From Komagataeibacter xylinus (lineage in GTDB: Bacteria; Pseudomonadota; Alphaproteobacteria; Acetobacterales; Acetobacteraceae), in NCBI RefSeq assembly GCF_004302915.1, contig NZ_QQBI01000030.1:1-34029 (forward strand): 34,029 bases of DNA, in the 5' to 3' direction. This document shows positions 9,009 to 15,768 of the stretch, in pieces. The notes beneath the pieces were generated by a model, which worked only from the letters and a program-made list of their open reading frames with translations, was not told the origin of the DNA and did no database searches. Both the position numbers and the translations under genes were made by a program. Within the stretch, counting starts at the first letter, position 1. Each line of letters begins with the position of its first letter.

Positions 9009-9908
9009 TTATACTGCGGTTCCCCATGTAAACAGGTGATTTTCCATTTCAATAGAACTGCCAGCAATGAACTGGACAATCAGGCTGCCATCTTGTTGGG
9101 GGTGTAAAGTCTGGTTGGGATGAAAGAGAAAGCGGGCGGCGTCATTGGCTGCTGCTGGCGTAAAGCGCAGGGTAATGCGCTGCGGTTTTTCCTGAAAAAC
9201 ACCAAATGAACGTGCCGCAAAAGCAGAGATTGACCAGCCTGCTGGTGGCGGAACGGCCTGCCCATGTATTTCAGGAGATCTGATCTTGTCAAAACGCCAG
9301 AGGGCAGGCTGGGCCTTGCCCGTGGCAGGCCCGACCAGATAGTAAGCACGTCCGTAAAGGATGCCCCAGGGGGAGACCGTGCGGTGAGAATTGGCATTAT
9401 GCCCATAAGTAAAGGTTAAATAATTGCCGCCTTTCAGGGCCGTGCGCACAATTTCCAACGTATGCGGATCAGCAAAAGGTTGAGGACCAACCTGCGTGAC
9501 GTAACCTGTGGCTACGGTCAGGGCATTGATATCGGGTGCCAGTTTATGTCTGTCTGTCGGGCGCAAGGCCGCCTCGATCTTTTGGCCGAGTGCTGTCAGC
9601 AGATGGGCGCGGGCAGAACAGCCGCCCTGTTGCAGGGCGGTAGCGGCAGCATACAGTTCCGCAAGTTCATCAGATGTGGGTGCCTGCAGGAAGCGATCGA
9701 GGCCACCTGTCATACGAAAGCGCAGCTTATGCCCGTCTGAAATGGCTTCGAGTTGCGGAAAAATCTCTTCAATAGCGGCTTTCAGGCGTTCTGCCGTCCG
9801 GCGGCTGACTGTGTAGGTGGCGGCAATTTCATCAAGCGTCATGCCCTCGGCTGTTCCAGCCAATGCGCGCGCAAGCTTGATGAGCAGGGCTGCTTTTTCA
9901 AATCGCAT
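9009..9908 (-). CDS. WYL-domain transcriptional regulator, apparently truncated at its C-terminus
   Basis: The product is about 299 aa from the ATG at 9908. That start has GAAGG eight bases upstream; an ATG at 9923 overlaps this ribosome site and is less likely. The N-terminal winged helix-turn-helix includes MTLDEIAATYTVSRRTAERL. The WYL core includes YLTFTYGHN and GRAYYLVGPATGKAQPALWR, and a WCX-like C-terminal region follows. WYL regulators of the BrxR/CapW type commonly repress defence operons and respond to nucleic-acid or nucleotide signals. Lying between nuclease genes and a pglX-like gene fits that role. A TAA cuts the frame just before the last conserved helix, so dimerisation or repression may be impaired. 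Confidence 0.8.
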   Translation of the reverse strand: MRFEKAALLIKLARALAGTAEGMTLDEIAATYTVSRRTAERLKAAIEEIFPQLEAISDGHKLRFRMTGGLDRFLQAPTSDELAELYAAATALQQGGCSARAHLLTALGQKIEAALRPTDRHKLAPDINALTVATGYVTQVGPQPFADPHTLEIVRTALKGGNYLTFTYGHNANSHRTVSPWGILYGRAYYLVGPATGKAQPALWRFDKIRSPEIHGQAVPPPAGWSISAFAARSFGVFQEKPQRITLRFTPAAANDAARFLFHPNQTLHPQQDGSLIVQFIAGSSIEMENHLFTWGTAV

Positions 9909-9926
9909 GGTGCCGACCTTCATTAT

Positions 9927-9947
9927 CTACGACCGTTTCTGACGTAG
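9927..9947. promoter_or_regulatory. Candidate operator of the WYL regulator (CTACG-N11-CGTAG)
   Basis: CTACG (9927-9931) and CGTAG (9943-9947) are inverted around a centre at 9937, and 7 of 10 positions per half-site match. The site begins about 19 bp upstream of the preferred WYL start codon, a common place for an autoregulatory operator. Assignment to this regulator rests only on position. Confidence 0.3.
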
Positions 9948-10044
9948 GTGGGCATTATTAAAGGTGAAGGAAGCCGTCAAGCAGGGAAAGGGTAGTGCGG
10001 GTTTTGTATAGGCTTATGCTGAACGGGGGCGGCCGTTGGCTGCT

Positions 10045-10176
10045 ATGGCAGCGGCGGTGCAAGCCGGAGATGGCCTGCCTGGCTATACCGGTAGCACCGT
10101 GAGTATGTGCAACGGGAATTTCATCTACGTTTATAATGTGAGTGGCCGCCAGAAATCCTGTCTTTCAGCGCGATAA
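10045..10176 (+). CDS. Possible small ORF of 43 codons, unknown
   Basis: The frame runs from ATG 10045 to TAA 10174-10176 and is open upstream to a TAG at 10009. It contains GLPGYTGSTVSMCNGNF. Its base composition is closer to coding DNA than the AT-rich sequence to its right. There is no convincing ribosome site and no recognisable domain. It may be a remnant of a decayed gene or pure chance. Confidence 0.2.
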   Translation: MAAAVQAGDGLPGYTGSTVSMCNGNFIYVYNVSGRQKSCLSAR

Positions 10177-10349
10177 ACCGTAGAATATTTATGCCATTTT
10201 CATATTATTGATATGATCAATTAATGCAAATACTTTCTGTTTTAATATGACAAGCTTACACAAATCATATGATGATACGATTTATTCAATAAGAATAATT
10301 TTTTCTATCCATTTAATCAATAATATATATGAATATAAGGAGAAATGTC

Positions 10350-11078
10350 TTGAATTCCGTCAATTTTGGTACAGATGCTGATATGGCACTATGCCGCCGA
10401 CTGCCGACGTTGTTAGATTCCATACGGCCACTGCTTGGCGCGCATGATCCGGTTTCTTCCGTTGTGCCTGATGTGCTGCCAGACCGTATTGTAGAGCTGA
10501 CCAATATGATTATGCCGCTGCATAATCAGGCATGGGCGCGTGGTGATGCGATTGATATATGGGATGTGGCAGGCCTGAAGTCTAATGAAGGCCGTAACAG
10601 CGCGGTTCTGGGGTGGCTGCTGGACCCGAAGGGCACCCATGGCTGGGGCGCGCGCCTGCTCCGTGATGTGTTGCGCTTGGCAGGGGATCGATATCCACAC
10701 TGGCCCCGTCTGGACAAAGACCTGGACCATGTATCGGTCGTGACCGAGTGCTGGCCCGCAGGCAGCACAACCGAGCGCGTTGATATTGCTATTGATGGCG
10801 ATGATTTCGTGCTTTTCATCGAGATCAAGATACAGGCACGCGAAGGCGAGCAGCAACTGGCCCGTTACGTGAAGGTAGCCGAGGCAAAACGACAGATTAC
10901 CGGCAAACAGTACGGGCTGGTTCTCTATCTGAGCGCCATTGCGCCGGTTGATCCGCCTGAAGAAGTGGCGCTCATGACCTGGCGTGATGTGGCAGATATT
11001 CTGGCCCGTTTCCCGAAAAGCGGCTTCAATGGTGTCATTACGCAGCAGTTTGCACAGCATATCCAGAAATTTTATTGA
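10350..11078 (+). CDS. PD-(D/E)XK nuclease superfamily protein, first gene of a two-gene unit
   Basis: The product is about 242 aa. The nuclease core is ERVDIAIDGDDFVLFIEIKI (about residues 140-160), giving Asp...Glu-x-Lys, followed by the helix EGEQQLARYVKV. NSAVLGWLLDPKGTHGWG upstream is the N-terminal helix of the PDDEXK_4 group, which the gene at 7755-8777 also resembles. AAGGAG (10337-10342) is well spaced for a TTG start at 10350; an in-frame ATG at 10329 has no ribosome site. An out-of-frame ATG-TCT-TGA at 10345-10353 overlaps the TTG. The gene ends 12 bp before the acidic partner gene, so both are probably one transcript. Substrate and activity are unknown. Confidence 0.7.
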   Translation: MNSVNFGTDADMALCRRLPTLLDSIRPLLGAHDPVSSVVPDVLPDRIVELTNMIMPLHNQAWARGDAIDIWDVAGLKSNEGRNSAVLGWLLDPKGTHGWGARLLRDVLRLAGDRYPHWPRLDKDLDHVSVVTECWPAGSTTERVDIAIDGDDFVLFIEIKIQAREGEQQLARYVKVAEAKRQITGKQYGLVLYLSAIAPVDPPEEVALMTWRDVADILARFPKSGFNGVITQQFAQHIQKFY

Positions 11079-11090
11079 GGAGAAAAAGAA

Positions 11091-11681
11091 ATGAATAGTC
11101 CTGAACTGAACAAGGCCCTTGTTGAGAACCTTGCCGACCTTGAGGCGACGGCAACACGCCTCCATATGCTTGATGATGCGCTTGGTGCCGCTATTGATGC
11201 AGATACGAATAAATGGATGGCTGAGAATAACTGGTCCGGAGACACGGATGAAGATGATGGATGGGTCGCGCCGAAAGGAGAGGGGTGGTACAACCCTGAC
11301 GACGATGAGCCTAATGGTGCCTTTTTTGAATGGGCAGACTTTGAAGACCAGGCCGAAGATAATTATTACGTTACGCAACTCTGCCAGCTAGGGCAGGATA
11401 AAGTTGGCATTCGCTTTGTGCAGGACCAGATCGGACGTGCGCAATGGAAAAAAATAGTGCCTGAACTGGCAGAACTGGTCAGTGGAACTGGTTTTATACT
11501 TGAGGAAAAGAAGCTGAGCTTCTTCCTGCCTGTCAAAATCGATCAGAAAATTCTGGCATCCAGTCTGGGGGATGACGACATGGAAGCCGGGCTGAAACAG
11601 TATCGGGAAGCCCTGGATCAGCTTTTAAAGGCCAGAACAGCTTTTGACAAAGTGATTGCCCGCATCAAGCAGGTTGGTTGA
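11091..11681 (+). CDS. Acidic protein of unknown function, partner of the upstream nuclease-like protein
   Basis: The 196-aa product was not recognised. The first 35 residues form a likely amphipathic helix. A highly acidic, Trp-rich stretch follows (SGDTDEDDGWV, NPDDDEPNGAFFEW, then FEDQAEDNYYV). The C-terminus returns to helices (LKQYREALDQLLKART). There is no signal peptide or membrane segment. GAGGAG lies just before the ATG, and only 12 bp separate it from the nuclease gene. An acidic DNA-mimic-like inhibitor or a complex subunit is conceivable, but this is inference from charge and context only. Confidence 0.65.
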   Translation: MNSPELNKALVENLADLEATATRLHMLDDALGAAIDADTNKWMAENNWSGDTDEDDGWVAPKGEGWYNPDDDEPNGAFFEWADFEDQAEDNYYVTQLCQLGQDKVGIRFVQDQIGRAQWKKIVPELAELVSGTGFILEEKKLSFFLPVKIDQKILASSLGDDDMEAGLKQYREALDQLLKARTAFDKVIARIKQVG

Positions 11682-11699
11682 TGTAAAGTAAGCACCCCA

Positions 11700-11737
11700 T
11701 GCGAACCAGCGGGCACGTTGTCTTCCGCTGGTTCGCA
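11700..11737. terminator. 13-bp perfect hairpin after the nuclease/acidic-protein pair
   Basis: TGCGAACCAGCGG (11700-11712) and CCGCTGGTTCGCA (11725-11737) form a perfect 13-bp stem with a 12-nt loop, lengthened by CAT/ATG past one bulge. It starts 18 bp after the stop of the acidic-protein gene. No U-tract follows, so it would be an unusual terminator. An RNA-stabilising 3' structure is an alternative. Confidence 0.45.
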
Positions 11738-11835
11738 ATGAACAAGCCATAAAAGACGCAAAAGATAAGATGGGCCGTTATGATGCCGGTCAGCAAGAGG
11801 GACGTATCCCTTTTGTGATGCCCATCGCACACGGG

Positions 11836-11910
11836 CGTTTTTGGGGAAGCTTTTCTCAAAAGCCTGGAAGAGGGTCACTGTTTGGAAAAATGTGGTCCCT
11901 TAAAAACAAT
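11836..11910 (-). repeat. Possible degraded, inverted copy of the hairpin repeat
   Basis: CGTTTTTGGGGAAGCTTTTC (from 11836) closely matches the reverse complement of the AGCTTCACCAAAAACTT part of the copies at 29691 and 30910. The segment to about 11905 is roughly compatible with a decayed hairpin half. Identity falls off quickly, so this is tentative. Confidence 0.3.
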
Positions 11911-11927
11911 GCTATTTTATGTATCCG

Positions 11928-12015
11928 TGGTGCGAGCTGCGGGACTCGAACCCGCACGCCCAGTTACAGGCGCAAGATTTTAAGTCTCGTGCGTCTACCA
12001 TTCCGCCAAGCTCGC
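11928..12015 (-). tRNA. tRNA-Leu (anticodon UAA), CCA encoded
   Basis: On the minus strand the gene begins GCGAGCTTGGCGGAATGGTA and ends with the paired acceptor strand AGCTCGC, discriminator A and an encoded CCA at 11930-11928. The anticodon stem CGAGA/TCTTG encloses the loop CTTAAAA, anticodon TAA. A variable arm longer than in class I tRNAs and the T-loop GGTTCGAGTCC fit class II tRNA-Leu. The 3' end points toward the accessory genes at left, the orientation expected where islands integrate into tRNA genes. No integrase or second copy of the tRNA end was seen. Confidence 0.95.
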
Positions 12016-12205
12016 ATATGCCACCCTGTTTAGCATATACAGGGCACAGCACAATCATCAGCCTTGATTTTATTGAATTGAGACGCTGGCGCTCTATTCA
12101 TAAATCACGGCGGCCTGAATCAGTTTATAAAGATCAGCCCATGTAATGGTATGGGGACCAGGCTGGTCAAGAAGCGTATTGTTCCCTTCAAAGGTGGTCA
12201 GCCAC

Positions 12206-12233
12206 GCCTGCCGCGCCGCCAGGGCGGGCAGGC
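12206..12233 (-). terminator. Weak candidate terminator of the efflux operon
   Basis: GCCTGCC (12206-12212) pairs with GGCAGGC (12227-12233), 11 bp beyond the stop of the outer-membrane-protein gene on the minus strand. The stem is GC-rich but has no U-tract, so function is uncertain. Confidence 0.25.
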
Positions 12234-12243
12234 CGCAACCACG

Positions 12244-13770
12244 TTACTGCTGGAAGGCGCGCGCCAGCATGTTCTGCTTTTCAAGCGATACGGGCAGCGT
12301 GGTGTTGGTCAGCGCAATGCCCTGCCAGCCCGCGCCAAGGGCGGTGTAAAGGTTGATCGCATCCTGCAGGCGCTCCAGCCGGGCCATGGCCTCGGCATTC
12401 TGGGCGTTCAGCGTGGTGCGCTCGGTCGTCAGCACTTCCAGGAAGCCAACCAGACCCGCTGCATACAGCTTGCGGGCGCGTTCGCTGGCCAGTGAGCTGT
12501 CTTCCGCAGCCTTGGCCAGCAGTTCGGTGTGTTCCTCATCATCATGCCAGGCGGCCATCGCATCCTCGACTTCCTTGAAGCCGTTCAGCACGGATTGCCG
12601 GTAGGCCAGGCGGCTCGCCTCGGCCGCAGCCTGCGCCATGCGGATCTGCGAGGTGTATTTGCCACCATGCATCAGGGGCAGCGAGGCCATCATCAGGAAC
12701 TGCCAGCTCATGCCACCCATCTGGAACACCTGGTACAGCGCCGATGCGTTGGGGTTGAAGTTCAGCGGGATGGTGAAGTTGGGGTAAAGCTGGGCCACCG
12801 CCACGCCAATACGCGCCGTGGCCTCGGCATAGGTGCGCTCGGCCTTGCGGATGTCGGGGCGGTTGGCAATGACCATGGATGGCAGGGTAGCGGGGAACTC
12901 CGGCACCGGCGGCAGCGGCTTGGCCACCTTCAGTTCCAGCTCCGACGTGCCCGGCATCTGGCCCATCAGCACGTCGATGGCATGGGTGATCTGGGAGATA
13001 TGGGTCTTCAGCGGCTCGCGCGCGGCAGTCTGGGAATCCAGCTCCGCCTTGGCCTGCGCGATCTGCATGGTGTTGCCCACGCCTTCAAGGTACAGCCGGT
13101 TGGTCAGGTCATAGGCGTCCTGCGCCACATGGATGTTGTTGTTGGCGATTTCCAGCCGCAGCTGCTGGTCGCGCAGCATCATGTAGTCGCCAGCAAGCTC
13201 CGACAGCATCATGACCATGACGCCACGACGGTCCTCGATCGATTCCTCGACAGCGCGGTTCTCTGCTTCCACCCCACGGCGGATGCGGCCGAACACGTCA
13301 ATCTGCCAGCTTGCGCTGAAGCCATAGCCCAGATACGCGGCCTGCGGCTGGTTGGCCGCGCCCGCAGCTGAGCCGGGGCGCAGCGGCCAGTTATCGATAT
13401 TGACCGAATAGCGGACATTACCGGCCGAGGCCTGCGTATCGACCTGCGGATACCACTGCGATGCCTGCACATCGCGGATGGCGCGCTCGGCCATGATCCG
13501 CTGGCCCGCCACCTGCAGGTTGTAGTTGCCTGCAATGGCCTTGTCGATCAGCTTGTCGAGTTCAGGATCCTTGAAGAGGTGCCACCACTCCTTGAGTTCC
13601 TTGTTGGTGTCCTCGATCTCCTCGGGGGTGGCGGTATGCTCGTCCTCGGTGAACTTGGCGGGAAGTTTCATCCGGTCCGGCTGGTAGCGCGGCCCCACCG
13701 TGCAACCGGCCAGGAAGATGGCCGATGTCAGGAACAGGCCGGTCCTGCGGGTAACTGAAGTGATGTTCAT
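12244..13770 (-). CDS. NodT/OprM-family outer-membrane efflux lipoprotein
   Basis: The 508-aa product is the normal size for the family. A lipoprotein signal ends in the lipobox LAGC, with the lipidated Cys at residue 23, followed by TVGPRYQPD as in OprM/NodT proteins. Two outer-membrane-efflux repeats follow, with motifs such as ANRPDIRKAERTYAEATARI and YRQSVLNGFKEVEDAMA. It should form the trimeric exit duct for the adjacent membrane-fusion protein. It is the last gene of the operon and starts 15 bp after that gene's stop. Substrates are unknown; AaeA-type systems often export aromatic acids. Confidence 0.92.
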   Translation of the reverse strand: MNITSVTRRTGLFLTSAIFLAGCTVGPRYQPDRMKLPAKFTEDEHTATPEEIEDTNKELKEWWHLFKDPELDKLIDKAIAGNYNLQVAGQRIMAERAIRDVQASQWYPQVDTQASAGNVRYSVNIDNWPLRPGSAAGAANQPQAAYLGYGFSASWQIDVFGRIRRGVEAENRAVEESIEDRRGVMVMMLSELAGDYMMLRDQQLRLEIANNNIHVAQDAYDLTNRLYLEGVGNTMQIAQAKAELDSQTAAREPLKTHISQITHAIDVLMGQMPGTSELELKVAKPLPPVPEFPATLPSMVIANRPDIRKAERTYAEATARIGVAVAQLYPNFTIPLNFNPNASALYQVFQMGGMSWQFLMMASLPLMHGGKYTSQIRMAQAAAEASRLAYRQSVLNGFKEVEDAMAAWHDDEEHTELLAKAAEDSSLASERARKLYAAGLVGFLEVLTTERTTLNAQNAEAMARLERLQDAINLYTALGAGWQGIALTNTTLPVSLEKQNMLARAFQQ

Positions 13771-13785
13771 GATCGTGCCCGCGCC

Positions 13786-14697
13786 TTACAGATGGTCTTG
13801 CAGCCATGTCGTCAGGCGGCCGCGTTGCGTGCGGGCCTGCGGGCCGACGCTGATCGTGGCCGTCATGCCGGCGGCGAGTGTCACGCTGTCGGGCACATGG
13901 TCAAGGTGGATACGGACCGGGATACGCTGCGCGAGCCGCACCCATGTGAAGATCGGGCTGACATCCTGCAGGCCGAGCCCGTCGGGGCGCCCGTTCTGGT
14001 CATTGATACCGCGCGCGATGCTGACCACGTGGCCGGGAATGATGTCCTTGTAGCCCATGAGCTTGACGCGCGCCTCGTCACCCACATGCACGCCCCACAT
14101 CTTGGTTTCTTCGAAGTAGCCGTTGACCCAGTAGGAGTCGGCGTCGATCACGGCCAGCCGGGCATGCCCCTCGGTCACGTAGTCACCGATCCGCAGGTTG
14201 AGGTTGGTGATGTTGCCGTTGACAGGTGAGTACAGGATGGAGCGCTGCAGGTTCAGCTTGGCCAGGTCAAGGGCCGCGCGCGCCGCATCGACCGAGGCGA
14301 TCTGGGTCGCCACGTTCGAGTTGAACACTTCCTGCTCTTCCGCCGAGACGATGCCGCCAAGGCCCATGCGGCGGCGGGCGTCGTTCTGCTTGAGCTTCAG
14401 GTCTTCCAGCGCGCCATCGAGCCGGGCCTGCGCCTCGCGGATGGCAAGGCGGAAGCGCACGGGGTCGAGCACGAACAGCGGGTCGCCGCGATGGACGTAC
14501 TGGTTGTCCACCACCGGCAGCTGCACCACCGTGCCCGATACTTCCGGCGCCACGTCAACGACATAGACACGGACGCGGCCGTCACGCGTCCAGGGGGCAA
14601 TCATGTAGGTGTCCCATAAAGTGATGCCCATGACGACGGCCATCGTCACGACCGCCAGGGTCAGGACCACACGGATCAGGGTGCGCAGGAGAGGCAT
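13786..14697 (-). CDS. HlyD/AaeA-type membrane-fusion protein of an efflux system
   Basis: The product is 303 aa with one N-terminal membrane anchor (about residues 8-28). APEVSGTVVQLPVVDNQYVHRGDPLFVLD is the first half of the lipoyl-like domain, shown here as a run of overlapping short motifs: EVSGTV, NQYVHRGDPL. A short alpha-helical hairpin (about 80-140) and SPVNGNITNLNLRIGDYV complete it, followed by the barrel region. Size and sequence match AaeA/EmrA-like periplasmic adaptors. It lies 27 bp after the DUF1656 gene and 15 bp before the NodT gene. The usual FUSC/AaeB pump is absent nearby, so its inner-membrane partner is uncertain. Confidence 0.9.
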   Translation of the reverse strand: MPLLRTLIRVVLTLAVVTMAVVMGITLWDTYMIAPWTRDGRVRVYVVDVAPEVSGTVVQLPVVDNQYVHRGDPLFVLDPVRFRLAIREAQARLDGALEDLKLKQNDARRRMGLGGIVSAEEQEVFNSNVATQIASVDAARAALDLAKLNLQRSILYSPVNGNITNLNLRIGDYVTEGHARLAVIDADSYWVNGYFEETKMWGVHVGDEARVKLMGYKDIIPGHVVSIARGINDQNGRPDGLGLQDVSPIFTWVRLAQRIPVRIHLDHVPDSVTLAAGMTATISVGPQARTQRGRLTTWLQDHL

Positions 14698-14724
14698 GGG
14701 GATTCTCGAACCTTCTTGGGACAG

Positions 14725-14919
14725 TCAGATGTACAGGATCATCAGGCACAGGACGCAAGTGTATAGCGCGACCTCGAACAGGGCGAGATGCCAGAACCAT
14801 TTCATTATGCCGCACCACCAAAGCAGCGAGCGCAACAGCATGGTGACAGGCAGGGCAGCGACGGCATAGACGACAATCGGTGCCATAAAGACACCGAAAA
14901 GGTTGAATTCGCTCAGCAT
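14725..14919 (-). CDS. DUF1656 (AaeX-like) small inner-membrane protein
   Basis: The 64-aa product begins MLSEFNLFGVFMAPIVVYA and has two predicted membrane helices, matching the DUF1656 proteins that accompany HlyD and FUSC genes. The ATG at 14919 shares its A with a TGA of an upstream open frame (TGATG on the minus strand), a pattern usually seen when two genes are translationally coupled. No FUSC gene now lies upstream. The role of AaeX proteins is not established. Confidence 0.85.
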   Translation of the reverse strand: MLSEFNLFGVFMAPIVVYAVAALPVTMLLRSLLWWCGIMKWFWHLALFEVALYTCVLCLMILYI

Positions 14920-15106
14920 CAGGCGGTTCTCATTCCGAACGGTCCCGTTGAAGGATAAGCAGGCAGCGACACCCGGTGACAGACTCCGCGCCGCTGTGCC
15001 GCTATCTGTAGCCGACACGGCGGCGGGAAGAAACCGTCAATGGCGCCACAATGCAGGGACACGCCCCCGGCATGGGGTGGAAAAAGGGGGGGAAAGGGCA
15101 GGGGCA

Positions 15107-15586
15107 TCACCGCATTGCCACCGTCTGGGGGGGCTGGGCGGGTTTTTTGCACAGGTTGGCTTCGATCCGCTCGAAAACCGAATAGCAGGCCAGCAGCTCC
15201 GGCGTGGAAATGCCATGCAGCAGGCGGCTTGAAACCGCTTCCACCGCATGGCGCACCTGGCGGGCCGTGCGTTCGCCCTTTTCCGTCAGGCTGACGAGTT
15301 TCGAGCGTTTATCTTCATGGTCGGGGGAACGGAACACAAGGTCGCGGCGTTCCAGTACATCGAGAAGGCGGGCGACGGATGGGGCTTCGATTTCAAGCAC
15401 GCGCACGAGGTCTGTCTGGCGCACGGGCGGCGGCAGCAGGCCAAGGTACAGGACGGGCCGCCATGTGGCTTCGGTCAGGCCATATTCGCGCAGGTCATGA
15501 TCGACCTGCCGACGCCACGCGGCGCCAAGCCGCGCGAGGCGGCGACCGAATGACAGCTCCTTCTTGTTGCGCTCCAGATCGGGCAT
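15107..15586 (-). CDS. MarR-family transcriptional regulator
   Basis: The 159-aa product has the winged-helix core of MarR proteins. VRQTDLVRVLEIEAPSVARL forms the helix-turn-helix, and LERRDLVFRSPDHEDKRSKL with VSLTEKGERT form the wing with the diagnostic D-x-R-x-K. It heads the efflux genes on the same strand, 187 bp upstream of DUF1656. It probably represses itself and the operon and releases DNA on binding phenolic or other small acids. A strong inverted repeat lies just upstream. Confidence 0.92.
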   Translation of the reverse strand: MPDLERNKKELSFGRRLARLGAAWRRQVDHDLREYGLTEATWRPVLYLGLLPPPVRQTDLVRVLEIEAPSVARLLDVLERRDLVFRSPDHEDKRSKLVSLTEKGERTARQVRHAVEAVSSRLLHGISTPELLACYSVFERIEANLCKKPAQPPQTVAMR

Positions 15587-15602
15587 CGGGTTCCGCCAGC
15601 GG

Positions 15603-15651
15603 GGACATACAGGTATTAAGCATGCAAACCATTTGCGTGCTTAGTATGTCC
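15603..15651. promoter_or_regulatory. Nested inverted repeat, likely MarR operator
   Basis: TAAGCATGCAAA (15617-15628) and TTTGCGTGCTTA (15632-15643) form a 12-bp inverted repeat with one mismatch around CCA. The outer GGACATAC (15603-15610) and GTATGTCC (15644-15651) are perfectly complementary. The site ends 16 bp upstream of the marR start at 15586. Half-site spacing of this type is common for MarR dimers, so autorepression is likely. Confidence 0.6.
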
Positions 15652-15712
15652 GGAAGCTGCACGTTTCCAGAAAACGCCAAAGTGAGCCAATGCAATTTCA
15701 GCATGGATACTA

Positions 15713-15740
15713 TCTGGCAATGACGTGGATCATTGCCAGA
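15713..15740. terminator. 11-bp perfect inverted repeat between the holin-like gene and marR promoter
   Basis: TCTGGCAATGA (15713-15723) and TCATTGCCAGA (15730-15740) form a perfect stem with loop CGTGGA. It lies 28 bp beyond the stop of the minus-strand gene at 15769. No U-tract follows, so it may be a Rho-assisted terminator or a second regulator site. Confidence 0.35.
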
Positions 15741-15768
15741 CAGGTCGGGTGCGGCGGTCTGCCGGTAT

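Larger units (their letters stand above)
9909..10349. other. Divergent intergenic region, 441 bp, with an AT-rich right half
   Basis: This gap separates the minus-strand WYL gene from the plus-strand nuclease gene. The left half (to about 10175) is moderately GC-rich and holds an inverted repeat near the WYL start and a 43-codon open frame. The right half (10176-10340) is strongly AT-rich with several TAAT/TATA-like blocks suitable for a promoter of the downstream pair. No tRNA, insertion sequence or longer gene was seen. Confidence 0.6.

Noticed and set aside
10208-10220. TTGAT-ATG-ATCAA as an FNR-type box
   Set aside because: The spacer is 3 bp instead of 4, and it lies in very AT-rich DNA where such palindromes arise by chance.
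14919-15152. Open frame upstream of DUF1656 as a remnant of the missing FUSC gene
   Set aside because: Its residues show no FUSC-like membrane pattern and it overlaps marR; only the TGATG coupling pattern is suggestive.
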